DNA from: Cupriavidus necator N-1
GTDB lineage: Bacteria > Pseudomonadota > Gammaproteobacteria > Burkholderiales > Burkholderiaceae
Reading direction: 5' to 3'
Length of the DNA stretch: 64,000 nucleotides
NCBI RefSeq assembly: GCF_000219215.1
Contig: NC_015726.1
Coordinates: forward strand, 2,232,001 to 2,296,000
Position numbers and translations under genes: made by a program. Shown here piece by piece: positions 51,172-62,054 of this stretch; within the stretch, counting starts at the first letter, position 1; each line of letters begins with the position of its first letter. The notes below the pieces were generated by a model, which was not told where the DNA came from, ran no database searches, and saw only the letters and a list, made by a program, of their open reading frames with translations.

Positions 51172-52119
51172 TTACAGCTTGACCAGCCGCTCCGGCCGCA
51201 ACGCGCCTTCGCGCATGCGCGCCACGCCCAGCAGCCGGGCCGGCTCGCCGGCATAGACGCGCGCCAGCGCATCCTCGGCCAGCCCGGTGCCGGCCGGCAG
51301 GTCACGCTGGGCAATGCGCTGGCCCTGCAGGAAGCGCGTTGCAGCGGCCTCGTCCAGATGCACCGGCGCACACTTCTGCAGCAAGGCGTCCACAGGTGCC
51401 AGCATGGTCGGGCGCTGCGCGTCGTCGTGCTGTTCGATCTGTTCCAGCGTCACCGCGCCGTCCAGCGTCAGGTCGCCCACGGCGATGCGGCGCAGTCCGG
51501 TCAAGTGCGCGCCACAGCCCAGCGCTTCGCCGATGTCCTCGGCCAGCGTGCGGATATAGGTGCCCTTGCTGCACGTCACCCGCATCGTGAACGACGGGGC
51601 ATTGGGCAAGGCGCAGTCCAGCAGCGCAATCGAACGGATGGTGACGCGGCGCGCCGCGCGCTCCACGGTCTGGCCGGCGCGCGCGTATTCATACAGCGGG
51701 CGGCCGTCCTTCTTCAGCGCCGAATGCATCGGCGGCACCTGTTCGATCTCGCCGAGGAAGCTTGCCAGCGCCTGCTCCACCGCGGCGCGGTCGCAGGTGA
51801 CCTCGCGCACGTCGAGCAGTTCGCCTTCGGCGTCGCCCGTGCTCGAGCGCGCGCCCAGCCGCACTACGGCGTCATAGGTCTTGTCCGCTTCCAGCAGGTC
51901 TTGCGAAAACTTGGTGGCCTCGCCGAAGCACAGCGGCAGCAGCCCCGTGGCAAGCGGGTCCAGCGTGCCGGTATGGCCTGCCTTGGCCGCGCGCAAGAGG
52001 CGCTTGGCGCGCACCAGCGCGTCGTTGGACGACAGGCCCAGCGGCTTGTCGAGCAGCAGCACACCATGGACCTCGCGGCGCGGCAGGCGCGGCGGACGGT
52101 TGGCGTTGGAATCGGTCAT
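51172..52119 (-). CDS. truB: tRNA pseudouridine(55) synthase TruB
   Basis: 315 residues. The catalytic aspartate is in AGHTGTLDPLATGLLPL, with VHGVLLLDKPLGLSSNDALV before it and a C-terminal PUA-like region. It makes psi55 in the T-loop. The ATG at 52119 starts MTDSNANRPP. Last gene of the rimP-nusA-infB-rbfA-truB operon. Confidence 0.96.
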   Translation of the reverse strand: MTDSNANRPPRLPRREVHGVLLLDKPLGLSSNDALVRAKRLLRAAKAGHTGTLDPLATGLLPLCFGEATKFSQDLLEADKTYDAVVRLGARSSTGDAEGELLDVREVTCDRAAVEQALASFLGEIEQVPPMHSALKKDGRPLYEYARAGQTVERAARRVTIRSIALLDCALPNAPSFTMRVTCSKGTYIRTLAEDIGEALGCGAHLTGLRRIAVGDLTLDGAVTLEQIEQHDDAQRPTMLAPVDALLQKCAPVHLDEAAATRFLQGQRIAQRDLPAGTGLAEDALARVYAGEPARLLGVARMREGALRPERLVKL

Positions 52120-52218
52120 CGGGAGAAAGCGGGAGGCGGGACGGCGATGCGGCGCGGATGGCGGCAATGTAAATCGTGCGGCCGCGAAACCCATGCCAGG
52201 GCGGCATGGGCGCCGGCT

Positions 52219-52587
52219 TCAGTCGTCTTTCGAACGCGTGGCGTTCGCTTCGTTGATCAGCTTGGACATCTCGATCGCATGTTCGACCGAGGTATCGTGG
52301 AAGAAGCGCAGCGTCGGCACGGTATGGATGTGCAGGCGCTTGTACAGCAGCGAGTGCAGGTAGCCGGCCTTTTCGTTCAGGATGGCTTCCGCCTCTGCGG
52401 CTTCTGCGCCCAGCACGGTGAAGTACACCTTGGCGTGCGCATAGTCAGGCGTCAGCGCGACCGACTGCAGCGTGACCAGGCCGAGGCGCGGGTCGCGCAG
52501 TTCGCGCTGGATCATCTCGGCCAGGTCCTTCTGGATCTGGTCGGAGATGCGGAGATTGCGGGAGGAGATGCTGCCTTTCTTGGCCAT
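52219..52587 (-). CDS. rbfA: Ribosome-binding factor A
   Basis: 122 residues, KH-type fold: [40 protein letters not shown] and [20 protein letters not shown]. It aids 16S 5' processing and 30S assembly in the cold. It lies between infB and truB. Confidence 0.96.
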   Translation of the reverse strand: MAKKGSISSRNLRISDQIQKDLAEMIQRELRDPRLGLVTLQSVALTPDYAHAKVYFTVLGAEAAEAEAILNEKAGYLHSLLYKRLHIHTVPTLRFFHDTSVEHAIEMSKLINEANATRSKDD

Positions 52588-52647
52588 TCAATACTGTCTA
52601 GTCGAGATGACAACGGCAGGCCGAAGCCTGCCGTTGCTTGCGACGCC

Positions 52648-55536
52648 TTACAGCGTACGCGCCACCTCTGTGATTTCGTACACCTCGAGCTGGTCGCCTT
52701 CCTGAACATCATTGAAGTTCTTGATCGACAGACCGCACTCAAAGCCTTGCTTGACTTCCTTGACGTCGTCCTTGAAGCGCTTGAGCGAATCCAGCTCGCC
52801 GTCGTGGATGACCACGTTGTTGCGCAGCACGCGCACCAGCGAGTTGCGCTTGACCAGGCCGTCGGTAACCATACAGCCGGCCACCGCACCGATCTTCGGC
52901 ACGCGGAACACCTGGCGCACCTCGACCTGGCCGATGGTGGTCTCGCGCTTCTCCGGCGCCAGCATGCCCGACATCGCCGCCTTGATCTCGTCTACCGCAT
53001 CGTAAATGATGTTGTAGTAGCGGATATCGATGCCGTTGTGCTCGGCCAGCTTGCGCGCACCAGCGTCGGCACGCACGTTGAAGCCGATGATGACCGCCTT
53101 CGAAGCCGTCGCCAGGTTGACGTCGGACTCGGAGATGCCACCCACGCCGCCATGCACGATCTGCACGCGCACTTCGGCGGTCGACAGTTTCTGCAGCGAC
53201 TGCACCAGCGCTTCCTGCGAACCCTGCACGTCGGCCTTGACGATCAACGGCAGCGTCTGCACTTCGCCTTCGGCCATCTGCTCGAGCATGTTCTCCAGCT
53301 TGGCGGCCTGTTGCTTGGCCAGCTTCACGTCGCGGAACTTGCCCTGGCGGAACAGCGCGATTTCACGTGCCTTGCGCTCGTCCGGCAGCACCAGCACTTC
53401 TTCACCGGCGGCAGGCACTTCCGACAGACCCTGGATTTCCACCGGGATCGACGGGCCGGCTTCCTTGGTCGGCTTGCCGTTCTCGTCCAGCATGGCACGC
53501 ACGCGGCCGTAGGCGCTGCCAGCCAGGACCACATCGCCACGCTTGAGCGTGCCGCTGCTGACCAGGATGGTTGCGATCGGGCCCTTGCCCTTGTCGAGCT
53601 GGGCTTCCACCACCAGGCCCTTGGCCGGGGCATCCACCGGCGCCGTCAGTTCCAGCACTTCGGCTTGCAGAAGCACTTGCTCGAGCAGGTCTTCCACACC
53701 GGTACCCATCTTGGCGGAAACCGGCACGAACGGCGAATCGCCGCCGTATTCTTCCGGCACCACCTGCTCGGCCACCAGTTCCTGCTTGACGCGGTCCGGG
53801 TTGGCATCGGGCTTGTCGATCTTGTTGATCGCCACGACGATCGGCACACCGGCAGCCTTGGCATGCGCGATGGCTTCCTTGGTCTGCGGCATCACGCCGT
53901 CGTCGGCGGCCACCACCAGGATCACGATATCGGTCGCCTTGGCACCGCGGGCACGCATGGCCGTGAAGGCCTCGTGACCCGGGGTATCCAGGAACGTAAT
54001 CACGCCGCGGTCGGTTTCCACATGGTAGGCACCGATGTGCTGCGTAATCCCGCCGGCTTCGCCCGCTGCCACCTTGGTGCGGCGGATGTAGTCCAGCAGC
54101 GAGGTCTTGCCGTGGTCGACGTGACCCATCACGGTCACCACCGGCGGACGCGGCAGCAGCTCGGCGTCGGTGTGTTCCTCACCACCCACCACCAGCAGCG
54201 CTTCCGGATCGTCCAGCTTGGCGGCATACGCCTTGTGGCCCATTTCTTCCACCACGATCATGGCGGTTTCCTGGTCCAGCACCTGGTTGATGGTCACCAT
54301 CTGGCCGAGCTTCATCATCTGCTTGATGACCTCGGACGCCTTGACGGCCATCTTGTGCGCCAGGTCGGCCACGGAGACGGTTTCCGGCACGTGCACTTCA
54401 CGCACGACCGGCTCGGTCGGCGCCTGGAAGCTGCTGCGGCTGTCGTCATGCTGCTGCTGCCTGCCGCCGCGGCCACGCGGGCCACCGCGCCAGCCGCCCA
54501 CGCCACCCGACGTATCGCCACGGGTCTTCAGGCCGCTGCCCTTCTTGCGGCTGCTGTCGTCCTGCCAGCCCGCCTTTACGACCTTGCCCTTCTTGTCGGC
54601 GGTTGCCGTGGTCGTGGTCGTGGTGACCGGCTTCTTTTCGTCCTTCTTCGCTTCCGTGGTCGCACCGGCCGGCTTCACCGGCTTGTGCAGCGTACCGGTC
54701 TGCTCGGCCTTCTTCTCTTCAGCCTTGCGCTCGGACGGCGCCTTCAGCACGCGCGGCGGGGCGTTCAGCATCTGCTGGATCGCGCGGGCCTCGGCTTCGG
54801 CAGCCTCGCGGCGCTTGCGCGCAGCGACTTCCTGCTCGGCGCGGGCCTTGTCGGCAGCAGCCTTGGCCTCGTCGGCAGCCTTCTGCGCCTCGGCGCGTTC
54901 GGCGGTTACGCGTGCCTTCTCGTCCTCTGCCTTCTTGCGCGAGGAATCCTCGTTGGCCTCGGTCACGGCGCGCGATGCGGCAGCCTCTTCCTCCGCCTTG
55001 CGGGCGGCGAGTTCGGCCTGGCGGCGCTGTTCAGCCTCCAGCGCTTCCTGGCGGGCGCGGCGCTCGGCTTCTTCACGCTCGGCTGCCTCGCGGGCGGCCT
55101 TGGCTTCAGCTTCCTGGCGCGCCAGCAGTTCAGCCTGTTGGCGTTCATCCTCGTCGCGGCGTGCTTCCTCGACAGCATCGGCGACAGGCGCCTGGGCTTC
55201 GGCCCCGTCGGCCTGGGTATCGGGCGCAGCTTCGTCGCGCTTGATCAGCACGCGCTTCTTGCGCACTTCCACCTGGACCGTGCGGGTCTTGCCGGTGCCA
55301 TCCGACTGGCGGATCTCGGAGGTTTCGCGCTTGGTCAGTGTGATCTTCTTGCGGGAGCTGTCGTCGGCCTGGCCGTGCGAACGCTTCAGATAGTCCAGCA
55401 GCCTGGTCTTATCCGATTCCGTGATGATGTCTTCTGGCGTCGCTTTGCCCACCCCAGCCGCCTGCAATTGTTCCAGCAGGGCAGCTGCGCTGCGACTCAG
55501 TTCTGCGGCCAGTTGGGCAACTGTTGTGCTTGCCAT
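52648..55536 (-). CDS. infB: Translation initiation factor IF-2
   Basis: 962 residues. N-terminal IF2-N domain ([20 protein letters not shown]), then about 300 residues of Lys/Glu/Ala-rich coiled coil, then the G domain with [20 protein letters not shown] and NKIDKPDA, and the C-terminal domains that bind initiator tRNA ([20 protein letters not shown]). The string DSSRKK recurs three times in the N-terminal region with different codons. The ATG at 55536 has AAGGG upstream. Confidence 0.97.
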   Translation of the reverse strand: MASTTVAQLAAELSRSAAALLEQLQAAGVGKATPEDIITESDKTRLLDYLKRSHGQADDSSRKKITLTKRETSEIRQSDGTGKTRTVQVEVRKKRVLIKRDEAAPDTQADGAEAQAPVADAVEEARRDEDERQQAELLARQEAEAKAAREAAEREEAERRARQEALEAEQRRQAELAARKAEEEAAASRAVTEANEDSSRKKAEDEKARVTAERAEAQKAADEAKAAADKARAEQEVAARKRREAAEAEARAIQQMLNAPPRVLKAPSERKAEEKKAEQTGTLHKPVKPAGATTEAKKDEKKPVTTTTTTATADKKGKVVKAGWQDDSSRKKGSGLKTRGDTSGGVGGWRGGPRGRGGRQQQHDDSRSSFQAPTEPVVREVHVPETVSVADLAHKMAVKASEVIKQMMKLGQMVTINQVLDQETAMIVVEEMGHKAYAAKLDDPEALLVVGGEEHTDAELLPRPPVVTVMGHVDHGKTSLLDYIRRTKVAAGEAGGITQHIGAYHVETDRGVITFLDTPGHEAFTAMRARGAKATDIVILVVAADDGVMPQTKEAIAHAKAAGVPIVVAINKIDKPDANPDRVKQELVAEQVVPEEYGGDSPFVPVSAKMGTGVEDLLEQVLLQAEVLELTAPVDAPAKGLVVEAQLDKGKGPIATILVSSGTLKRGDVVLAGSAYGRVRAMLDENGKPTKEAGPSIPVEIQGLSEVPAAGEEVLVLPDERKAREIALFRQGKFRDVKLAKQQAAKLENMLEQMAEGEVQTLPLIVKADVQGSQEALVQSLQKLSTAEVRVQIVHGGVGGISESDVNLATASKAVIIGFNVRADAGARKLAEHNGIDIRYYNIIYDAVDEIKAAMSGMLAPEKRETTIGQVEVRQVFRVPKIGAVAGCMVTDGLVKRNSLVRVLRNNVVIHDGELDSLKRFKDDVKEVKQGFECGLSIKNFNDVQEGDQLEVYEITEVARTL

Positions 55537-55627
55537 TCAAACCCTTTCAATGCTTGGTTTCTACGTCGGGACAAATCGTTGCGGAAAGCGCGCCCGGGCC
55601 AGGTGTAGGCCGGCCCGGCCGTGTCCC

Positions 55628-57103
55628 TCAGTTGAACCAATGTTCCCGTGCTTTCATGATCAGCGACTTGGCTTCTTCCTCGCTGACACCGGTCATCTCG
55701 ACCAGCTCGTCCACGGCCAGTTCGGCCAGGTCGTCACGCGTATGGATATCGCCTTCGGCCAGCTTGCCGATCAATTCCGGGTTGAGGCCGTCGAGCGAGC
55801 GCAGGTCCTGCGACACCTCTTCCACCTTTTCTTCCCGGGCCAGTTCCATCGTCAGGAGCGCATCACGCGCGCGATTGCGCAGCTCGTTGACGGTGTCTTC
55901 GTCAAAGGCCTCGATCTCCATCATTTCACTGATGGGGACATAAGCCACTTCTTCCAGCGTGGAGAAGCCTTCCTCGATCAGGATGTCGGCAACTTCCTCG
56001 TCCACGTCCAACTTGGCCATGAACAGCTTGCGCACGACATCGCTCTCTTCGGCCTGCTTCTGCGCCGATTCTTCCTGCGTCATGATGTTGATCTGCCAGC
56101 CGGTCAGCTCGGACGCCAGGCGCACGTTCTGACCACTGCGGCCGATGGCGACGGCGAGGTTTTCCTCGTCGACCACCACGTCCATGCTGTGCTTCTCTTC
56201 ATCCACCACGATCGACTGCACCTGCGCCGGCGCCAGCGCGCCGATCACAAATTGCGCCGGGTCTTCCGACCACAGCACGATGTCCACGGCCTCGCCGCCG
56301 ATCTCGTTACGCACCGCGGTGACGCGCGTGCCACGCACGCCCACGCAGGTGCCGATCGGGTCGATGCGCTTGTCATGCGCGACCACGGCGATCTTGGCGC
56401 GCACGCCCGGATCACGGGCAGCCGCCTTGATCTCCAGCAGGCCCTCTTCCATTTCCGGCACTTCGTTCTCGAAGAGCTTGATCAGGAACTCGGGCGCGGT
56501 GCGCGACAGTTCAATCTGCGGGCCGCGCGCGGCGCGGTCCACATTCAGAATATACGCACGCACGCGGTCACCGGTGCGCAGGTTTTCCTTGGGGATGATC
56601 TGGTCGCGGGCCAGCAGCGCTTCCACGCGGCCGGACTCGACGATCAGGCCCTTCTTGTCGGCGCGCTTGACCGTGCCGGTCATGATCTTCTCGCCGCGAT
56701 CCAGGTAGTCGTTCAGGATCTGCTCGCGCTCGGCGTCGCGGATGCGCTGCAGGATCACCTGCTTGGCAGCCTGAGCACCGATGCGGCCGAACTCGACCGA
56801 CTCGATCTGCTGCTCGATAAAATCACCCAGCTCGATGCTGGGGGTTTCATCGCGGGCTTCGAACAGCAGGATCTGCTTGTCCGGCTCTTGCAGGCCCAGC
56901 TCGTCGGGAACGACCAGCCAGCGGCGGAAGGTTTCATGCTCGCCCGACTCGCGATCGATCGCGACACGGATATCCACGTCTTCCTCGAAACGCTTCTTGG
57001 TGGCCGAGGCGAGCGCCGCCTCCAGGGCACCGAATACCACATCCTTGTCGACGTTCTTCTCACGCGCAAGCGCATCGACGAGCAACAGAACTTCGCGGCT
57101 CAT
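55628..57103 (-). CDS. nusA: Transcription termination/antitermination protein NusA
   Basis: 491 residues: the N-terminal RNAP-binding domain, S1, then KH1 and KH2 ([42 protein letters not shown]), and two acidic C-terminal repeats ending [16 protein letters not shown]. It modulates pausing and termination. Its first four bases overlap the rimP stop. Confidence 0.97.
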   Translation of the reverse strand: MSREVLLLVDALAREKNVDKDVVFGALEAALASATKKRFEEDVDIRVAIDRESGEHETFRRWLVVPDELGLQEPDKQILLFEARDETPSIELGDFIEQQIESVEFGRIGAQAAKQVILQRIRDAEREQILNDYLDRGEKIMTGTVKRADKKGLIVESGRVEALLARDQIIPKENLRTGDRVRAYILNVDRAARGPQIELSRTAPEFLIKLFENEVPEMEEGLLEIKAAARDPGVRAKIAVVAHDKRIDPIGTCVGVRGTRVTAVRNEIGGEAVDIVLWSEDPAQFVIGALAPAQVQSIVVDEEKHSMDVVVDEENLAVAIGRSGQNVRLASELTGWQINIMTQEESAQKQAEESDVVRKLFMAKLDVDEEVADILIEEGFSTLEEVAYVPISEMMEIEAFDEDTVNELRNRARDALLTMELAREEKVEEVSQDLRSLDGLNPELIGKLAEGDIHTRDDLAELAVDELVEMTGVSEEEAKSLIMKAREHWFN

Positions 57104-57588
57104 TGCTTGTTCCCTTTTCTTTGATTTCCTTTGAAGTCGATCACCGGCACCAGGCGTGCCTTGTCGACATCGGATACGGCAAATTCCAGCAGCGCCGGGC
57201 CATCTTTGCCCTCGAACTCCAGGCCAATCTTCTCCTCGCCCGCCGCGCCGGTGGGCTCGCGCAGGATGCCTGTGAAGTTCTTCTGTCCGTTGACGGGCAG
57301 GCGCAGCGTCACGCGCACCTCCTCGCCGGCAAAGCGAACGTAGTCGGCCAGCTTCTTCAGCGGCCGGTCCAGTCCGGGCGACGAAACCTCGAGGCGTTCA
57401 TAGTCGACGTTCTCGACCGTGAACACGTGGGTGAGCTGGCGGCTCACCTTTTCACAATCCTCGATGGCAATGCCGGTTTCAGGCTGATCGATATAGACAC
57501 GCAGCAATCCGGCCGGGGCACGCTCGAGCTCGACCAGCTCATATCCCATGCCGCTTAGGGTGGTTTCGATCAAATCTGCCAGATGCAC
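57100..57588 (-). CDS. rimP: Ribosome maturation factor RimP
   Basis: 162 residues. Core pattern [22 protein letters not shown] and [14 protein letters not shown] are clear; a C-terminal Sm-like domain follows. It assists 30S maturation. It is the promoter-proximal gene of the rimP-nusA-infB-rbfA-truB operon; the ATG overlap with nusA suggests coupling. Confidence 0.95.
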   Translation of the reverse strand: MHLADLIETTLSGMGYELVELERAPAGLLRVYIDQPETGIAIEDCEKVSRQLTHVFTVENVDYERLEVSSPGLDRPLKKLADYVRFAGEEVRVTLRLPVNGQKNFTGILREPTGAAGEEKIGLEFEGKDGPALLEFAVSDVDKARLVPVIDFKGNQRKGNKQ

Positions 57589-57718
57589 TGTTATCCCGAG
57601 TAATGGCCATCAACACCGTGGCAGGCAAACCCGCCGGTGCCGTCCGGGACGACCCTGCTGCAGCCCTGCCTGTCCGCCATCCCCCCGCTCCAGCGGAGAG
57701 AACCGAAAAACGGGCGAA

Positions 57719-57745
57719 CCAAAAAAAAATGGGCGCAATGCCCAT
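57719..57745 (-). terminator. Terminator after rluB
   Basis: ATGGGC (57729-57734) and GCCCAT (57740-57745) with a 5-base loop; on the minus strand it is followed by TTTTTTTTTGG. It separates rluB-scpB from the rimP operon. Confidence 0.75.
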
Positions 57746-57752
57746 CATTCGC

Positions 57753-57777
57753 CCATCCTCGACGAGGATGGCTTTTT
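57753..57777 (+). terminator. Plus-strand terminator next to the rluB terminator
   Basis: CCATCCTC (57753-57760) and GAGGATGG (57764-57771) with loop GAC, followed by CTTTTTG. It points in the plus direction although no plus-strand gene is near; it may block antisense transcription arising in the rimP operon region. Confidence 0.6.
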
Positions 57778-57889
57778 GAATAGACTTGAATTATACGCGG
57801 ATTACGTCGAAAAGGCAAAAGCCAGACATTTCCGCGCACTGAACCCGGCGCCGGCGGGCATTCAGCCCGCCATGCGCCGCAATCAGCGC

Positions 57890-59788
57890 TTATCGGTTGC
57901 CGCCGCGGTTGCCACCACGGTTGCCGCCGCCACCGCCACTGCCTCCGCGCGGGGAACGGTTACCGCCCGGTTTCGACGCCTTCGGCATCACATTGCCGTT
58001 GGCTTCGCCACCGCCACGACGCGGCTTGCCCTGACCCTGGCCGCCCAGACCGCCCTGGCCACCCTGACCGCGCATGCCACCCATGCCGCCCATGCCGGCG
58101 CCACCGCGCCCCTGGCGTGCGCCAGTGCCGCGCCCGCCACCCAGGTTGGCCGCGTGCGAGGTCAGCAACGTGGGCCCGTGGCTGATATAGCCCATCGAGG
58201 TCTTCATCGGATCCGGCTGGCTGCTGCGGCCGCCGCCACCGCCCCGGGCACCGCCCTGGTCGAAGCGCGGCAGGCCGTCCATGCCCGTGGGCATCGGCAT
58301 GCCGGCAATCGCGGCTTCGGTGCGCTGCTTGCGCCCGCCCACCTTGGTAGCGCCCTTGGGGGCCTGCTCGCCCTTGCCGGGCACCTTCAGGCCGACACCG
58401 GCCATCAGCGCCTTGACGTCATTGGGCTCGACTTCCTGCCAGCGGCCGCGCTTGAGGCCGCGCGGCAGCAGGAACTGGCCGTAGCGGGTGCGGATCAGGC
58501 GCGACACGGTCAGCCCGACCGCCTCGAACATGCGGCGCACTTCACGGTTGCGGCCCTCGGTCAGGGCCACGTGGTACCACTGGTTGACACCTTCGCCACC
58601 GCCGTCGGCAATGCGCAGGAAGTTGGCTTCGCCGTCATCGAGCTTGATGCCGTGCAGCAGGCGCTGACGGTCGGCCTCGGCCAGCTCGCCCAGCGTGCGC
58701 ACCGCGTACTCGCGCTCCACGCCGTAGCGTGGGTGCATGAAGCGGTTGGCAATGTCACCCGAGGTGGTGAAGATCAGCAGGCCTTCGGTATTGAAGTCCA
58801 GGCGGCCCACCGCGACCCACTTGCCGCTCTTGATGCGCGGCAGGCTGTCGAACACGGTCGGACGGCCTTCCGGATCGGACTGGCTGACGATCTCGCCGGC
58901 GGGCTTGTGGTACAGCAGCACGCGCGGCGGCTTGGTCGACACCTTGCGGTGGATCAGCTTGCCGTTCACGCGGACCTGGTCCGCCGGCAGGATGCGCTGG
59001 CCGATATGGGCCGGCAGGCCGTTGACCGAAACGCGGCCCTGCAGGATCAGTTCTTCCATCTCGCGGCGCGAGCCCAGCCCGCCCTCGGCCAGCACCTTGT
59101 GCAGCTTGGGCGCGTCGTCGTCAGCCGACAGCTCGCGCACCGGCTTGGCCTTGGTGCGCGGGATGACGGTGTCTTCGGTGTCGTACTGCTCGGAGATCAC
59201 GAAGCGGAACAGGTCTTCGCTGCTCGCCGCGGTCTTGTCCCCGCCGCCCTGGCCCTTGCGGGGCGCCTGCGGCTTGCCGCCATCCTTGCGGCGGCCCTGC
59301 TGCCGCGCGCCGGCGCCCTGCGCCTCGCCCGGCGCCGCCGCCTTGCCTGAGCGCTGGACCGGCTTGCGCTTGCGGCCGGGCTGCTCGGGCTTGTCGGTGC
59401 CTTCGGCCCTGGCCGCGCGGTCCACCTTGTCTGCTTTGCTGGTGCCCTGGCCGCCCTGGCTGCTCTGGCCGCCCTCGCCCTGCCCCGTCTTGCGCTTGCC
59501 GCGGCCGCGCTGGCCACCGCGCGCGCCGCCCGCCGCCTGGGCGGCGCCCGCTTCACCGGCATCGGCCTGGCCGCCGGCGCTGGCGCCTTCGGCGCCCTCG
59601 CCGCGGTCCTGCGTTGCCTGGCGGCGCGATGCGACCAGGTTCCTCAGCCCGCGGCGCAGCCCCTTGCGGCGGGGCGCGGCTTCGCTGCCCGATCCGGGTT
59701 CTGCGGCGCCGGTGTCGGCGGGTGCGCCCGCATTGCGGGTGTCTTGCTCAACGGAATCAGACAAGATATTCACTATCGGATGTTGCAT
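57890..59788 (-). CDS. rluB: 23S rRNA pseudouridine synthase RluB with long low-complexity ends
   Basis: 632 residues. The enzyme core is at about 225-480: an S4 domain ([20 protein letters not shown]) and the catalytic aspartate in [11 protein letters not shown], then [20 protein letters not shown]. About 220 residues ahead of the core and 130 after it are Gly/Arg/Lys/Gln-rich low complexity, ending in repeats of GGNRGGNR. The ends may bind RNA non-specifically. Typical RluB is about 300 residues. It starts five bases after the scpB stop. Confidence 0.93.
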   Translation of the reverse strand: MQHPIVNILSDSVEQDTRNAGAPADTGAAEPGSGSEAAPRRKGLRRGLRNLVASRRQATQDRGEGAEGASAGGQADAGEAGAAQAAGGARGGQRGRGKRKTGQGEGGQSSQGGQGTSKADKVDRAARAEGTDKPEQPGRKRKPVQRSGKAAAPGEAQGAGARQQGRRKDGGKPQAPRKGQGGGDKTAASSEDLFRFVISEQYDTEDTVIPRTKAKPVRELSADDDAPKLHKVLAEGGLGSRREMEELILQGRVSVNGLPAHIGQRILPADQVRVNGKLIHRKVSTKPPRVLLYHKPAGEIVSQSDPEGRPTVFDSLPRIKSGKWVAVGRLDFNTEGLLIFTTSGDIANRFMHPRYGVEREYAVRTLGELAEADRQRLLHGIKLDDGEANFLRIADGGGEGVNQWYHVALTEGRNREVRRMFEAVGLTVSRLIRTRYGQFLLPRGLKRGRWQEVEPNDVKALMAGVGLKVPGKGEQAPKGATKVGGRKQRTEAAIAGMPMPTGMDGLPRFDQGGARGGGGGRSSQPDPMKTSMGYISHGPTLLTSHAANLGGGRGTGARQGRGGAGMGGMGGMRGQGGQGGLGGQGQGKPRRGGGEANGNVMPKASKPGGNRSPRGGSGGGGGNRGGNRGGNR

Positions 59789-59793
59789 GTTGT

Positions 59794-60648
59794 TCAGTTC
59801 GGCACGCGCTCGTCGTGCTCGCTCGGGTGCGGCGGGGTGCCGTTGTCCGGCAAATCGCCCCGCGCCCCGTCCGGATTGGGTGCGGCTGGTTCGATGGAAG
59901 CGGCCTCGGCGGCATCGTCGGCTGCAGCTTGCAGCGGTTGCACGTCAAAGCCATTGGCGCCTTGGTCGACCGGGTCGGTCGTCTCGGCTTCGTTCGCGAC
60001 GGATGCTTGGGCCACATCCGCTGCCTGCGCGGCGGGGTCGGCAAATGCTTCCTCGTCGGCACTGGCTGCCTTGTTTGCAGCCAGGTCTTCAAAATTGATG
60101 GCCTGTTGTTCCAGCAGGGTTGCCTGCGCCTGCGCCTGGGCGTCTTCCAGCGGCGGCAGCTCATCCAGCGTACGCAGCCCAAGATCGTCCAGGAATGCCT
60201 TGGTGGTCGCATACAGCGCCGGCCTGCCCGGCACGTCGCGGTGTCCGATCACCTCGATCCAGCTGCGGTCCTCAAGCTTCTTGACCACTTCCGTGCTGAC
60301 CGTTACGCCGCGGATTTCCTCGATATCGCCGCGGGTCACCGGCTGCCGGTAGGCAATGATCGCCAGTGTTTCCATCACGGCGCGCGAATATTTTGGCGGC
60401 TTTTCGGGATTCAGCCGATCGAGGTATTCACGCATTTCCGGCCGGCTCTGGAAGCGCCAGCCGCTGGCCAGGGCCACCAGTTCCACGCCGCGCGGCCGCC
60501 AGTCCTGGCGCAGTTCCTCAAGCAGCACGCGGATGGTGTCTGCGCCGACGTCGTCGTCAAACAGCCGCCGCAGGTCATTGACGCGCAACGGTTCCTGCGC
60601 GCAGATCAGCGCCGTCTCGAGGACGATCTTCGCCTCTTGGGTATTCAT
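59794..60648 (-). CDS. scpB: Segregation and condensation protein B
   Basis: 284 residues. Winged-helix core begins [20 protein letters not shown] and includes [14 protein letters not shown] [23 protein letters not shown]. After about residue 185 the chain is a Gln/Ala/Glu/Asp-rich tail, longer than typical ScpB (about 200). It works with ScpA and SMC in chromosome condensation. Same strand and coupled to rluB. Confidence 0.94.
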   Translation of the reverse strand: MNTQEAKIVLETALICAQEPLRVNDLRRLFDDDVGADTIRVLLEELRQDWRPRGVELVALASGWRFQSRPEMREYLDRLNPEKPPKYSRAVMETLAIIAYRQPVTRGDIEEIRGVTVSTEVVKKLEDRSWIEVIGHRDVPGRPALYATTKAFLDDLGLRTLDELPPLEDAQAQAQATLLEQQAINFEDLAANKAASADEEAFADPAAQAADVAQASVANEAETTDPVDQGANGFDVQPLQAAADDAAEAASIEPAAPNPDGARGDLPDNGTPPHPSEHDERVPN

Positions 60649-61217
60649 GTTGATGGTGTGCAGCCTGTCTTTGCACCTGCTCCCGGACGGATCCGGGGCA
60701 TCGGAGATTTTGGATACAGCGGTACGAAAGCCACCGCCATCTCATTGCGCAGCTAGCCGGATACCTGCTGCATCCAAGCCGTGCACTTCCCTATCTTTGC
60801 ATCGAGTTGCCGGGTCGTTCCGGCAGGAGATCGTTCGCGTGCCGTTATGGATCGGCCAGCAAACCTCTTGCGTAGCGCGCCCGCACATATCGGACGTCGC
60901 TGTCAGCGAACTGAAGGCCTCGGACGCAAGAAAAACGGGTATCGGGAGCAAGGCCGGCATCGCCAACACCGCAGTGCCAGCCGGACTTTTGAACCAGATC
61001 TTTTGAACCGGATGGACTGCGGGGACGGGACGGGCATCGAAAACCTTCCGCTTCCCCTGCCCTGAACGCGCCTTCTGGTAGGAAGGCCGCCTGGCGCTGC
61101 TCGCCCGCTGCTTACCGCGGCTCATTCTATGCCGCGCGATACCGCAATGTTGGCGATTGTATGGCATTCCCGCCCCCGCCTGCAACCATCATCCGTTGCC
61201 CGGGCGGCGCCGGCGCC
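60649..61217. other. Long intergenic region (569 bases) with a 14-bp tandem repeat
   Basis: No gene is supported. CTTTTGAACCAGAT at 60986-60999 is followed directly by CTTTTGAACCGGAT at 61000-61013 (one mismatch), a tandem repeat. The scpB promoter must lie near 60660-60750, but no strong hexamers were identified. Open frames on both strands have no ribosome sites or known motifs. Confidence 0.5.
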
Positions 61218-61976
61218 TCAGAACACCAGGCAGAATCCATGCTCGGCCAGCGAATGTGGCAGCAGCACCGCTCGCGCAATGCCAAGGGCGCCGAACGCCA
61301 TCACCGCCAGGCCGGCCCCCAGGCGCACGCCGGGACGTCGCGACAGCGTACGCAAGTAGCCCGCGAGGCCGGACAGCACCAGCAGATTAGGCAATGTGCC
61401 GAGCCCGAACACGCCCATCACGAGTGCGCCGGACGCCGCGTTGCCCGCCAGCAGCGCCAGCGTAAGCGCCCCATAGACCATGCCGCACGGCACCAGCCCC
61501 CACGCCAGGCCCACGCCATAACGCCGCGCCAGTCCGCTTCGCGCCCGCACAAACGCCGGCATGGCGCCTGCCAGGCCACCCAGCCGCCGCGCCACCGTTG
61601 CGCCGGCGCGCGCCGCCAGCCGCTCCAGCCAGTCGACGGTAAAAGTGTTGCCGCGCAGCAACCGCCAGCCCGACCACAGCAGCATGACGCTGCCCGCGCC
61701 GAACAGCCAGCGCTGCACCGGCAGGTAATCCTGCTTCCATGCCGAGGCACCGAGTGCGCCTAGCGCGGCACCAAGAAGCATATAGGTCGAGATCCGGCCC
61801 AAGTGCATAGTCAGCAACTCGGCCAGCCAGGCGGCGCGGCTGGGCACCAGACTGATCGTCACCGTCGCGCCGCGGCGTTGTTCCACGGCCAGCGCCACGC
61901 CGCCGCACATGGCAGCGCAGTGGACTCCGCCCAGCAAAGCGAGCAGAAAAACGCTGATCAGCACGCCAAATGTCAA
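61218..61976 (-). CDS. SafE-like/DsbD-like membrane protein, probable metal transporter
   Basis: 252 residues, about six spans. The N-terminal HCAAMCGGVALAV and the later LVPCGMVYGAL give the paired Cys/His motif of the sulfite exporter/UreH-like (PF13386) group. Such proteins near cbb3-oxidase genes are linked to copper delivery or maturation of the oxidase. Divergent from fnr, which suggests regulation with it. Confidence 0.8.
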   Translation of the reverse strand: MTFGVLISVFLLALLGGVHCAAMCGGVALAVEQRRGATVTISLVPSRAAWLAELLTMHLGRISTYMLLGAALGALGASAWKQDYLPVQRWLFGAGSVMLLWSGWRLLRGNTFTVDWLERLAARAGATVARRLGGLAGAMPAFVRARSGLARRYGVGLAWGLVPCGMVYGALTLALLAGNAASGALVMGVFGLGTLPNLLVLSGLAGYLRTLSRRPGVRLGAGLAVMAFGALGIARAVLLPHSLAEHGFCLVF

Positions 61977-62054
61977 TTCTTACTCCCTACCGCATCACAT
62001 CGCACGGTAAAATGTCCTAATCGCGCCCTCGCTGCCATTTCTAGCAGGTTCCAA

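Noticed and set aside
51358..55608. A 1416-codon open frame on the plus strand, opposite truB, rbfA and infB
   Set aside because: Same cause: mirror of three certain genes; the peptide is His/Arg/Gln low complexity without domains.
60742..61185. Open frame of about 147 codons on the minus strand in the scpB-SafE gap
   Set aside because: No ribosome site, no domain, odd composition, and no support from neighbours.
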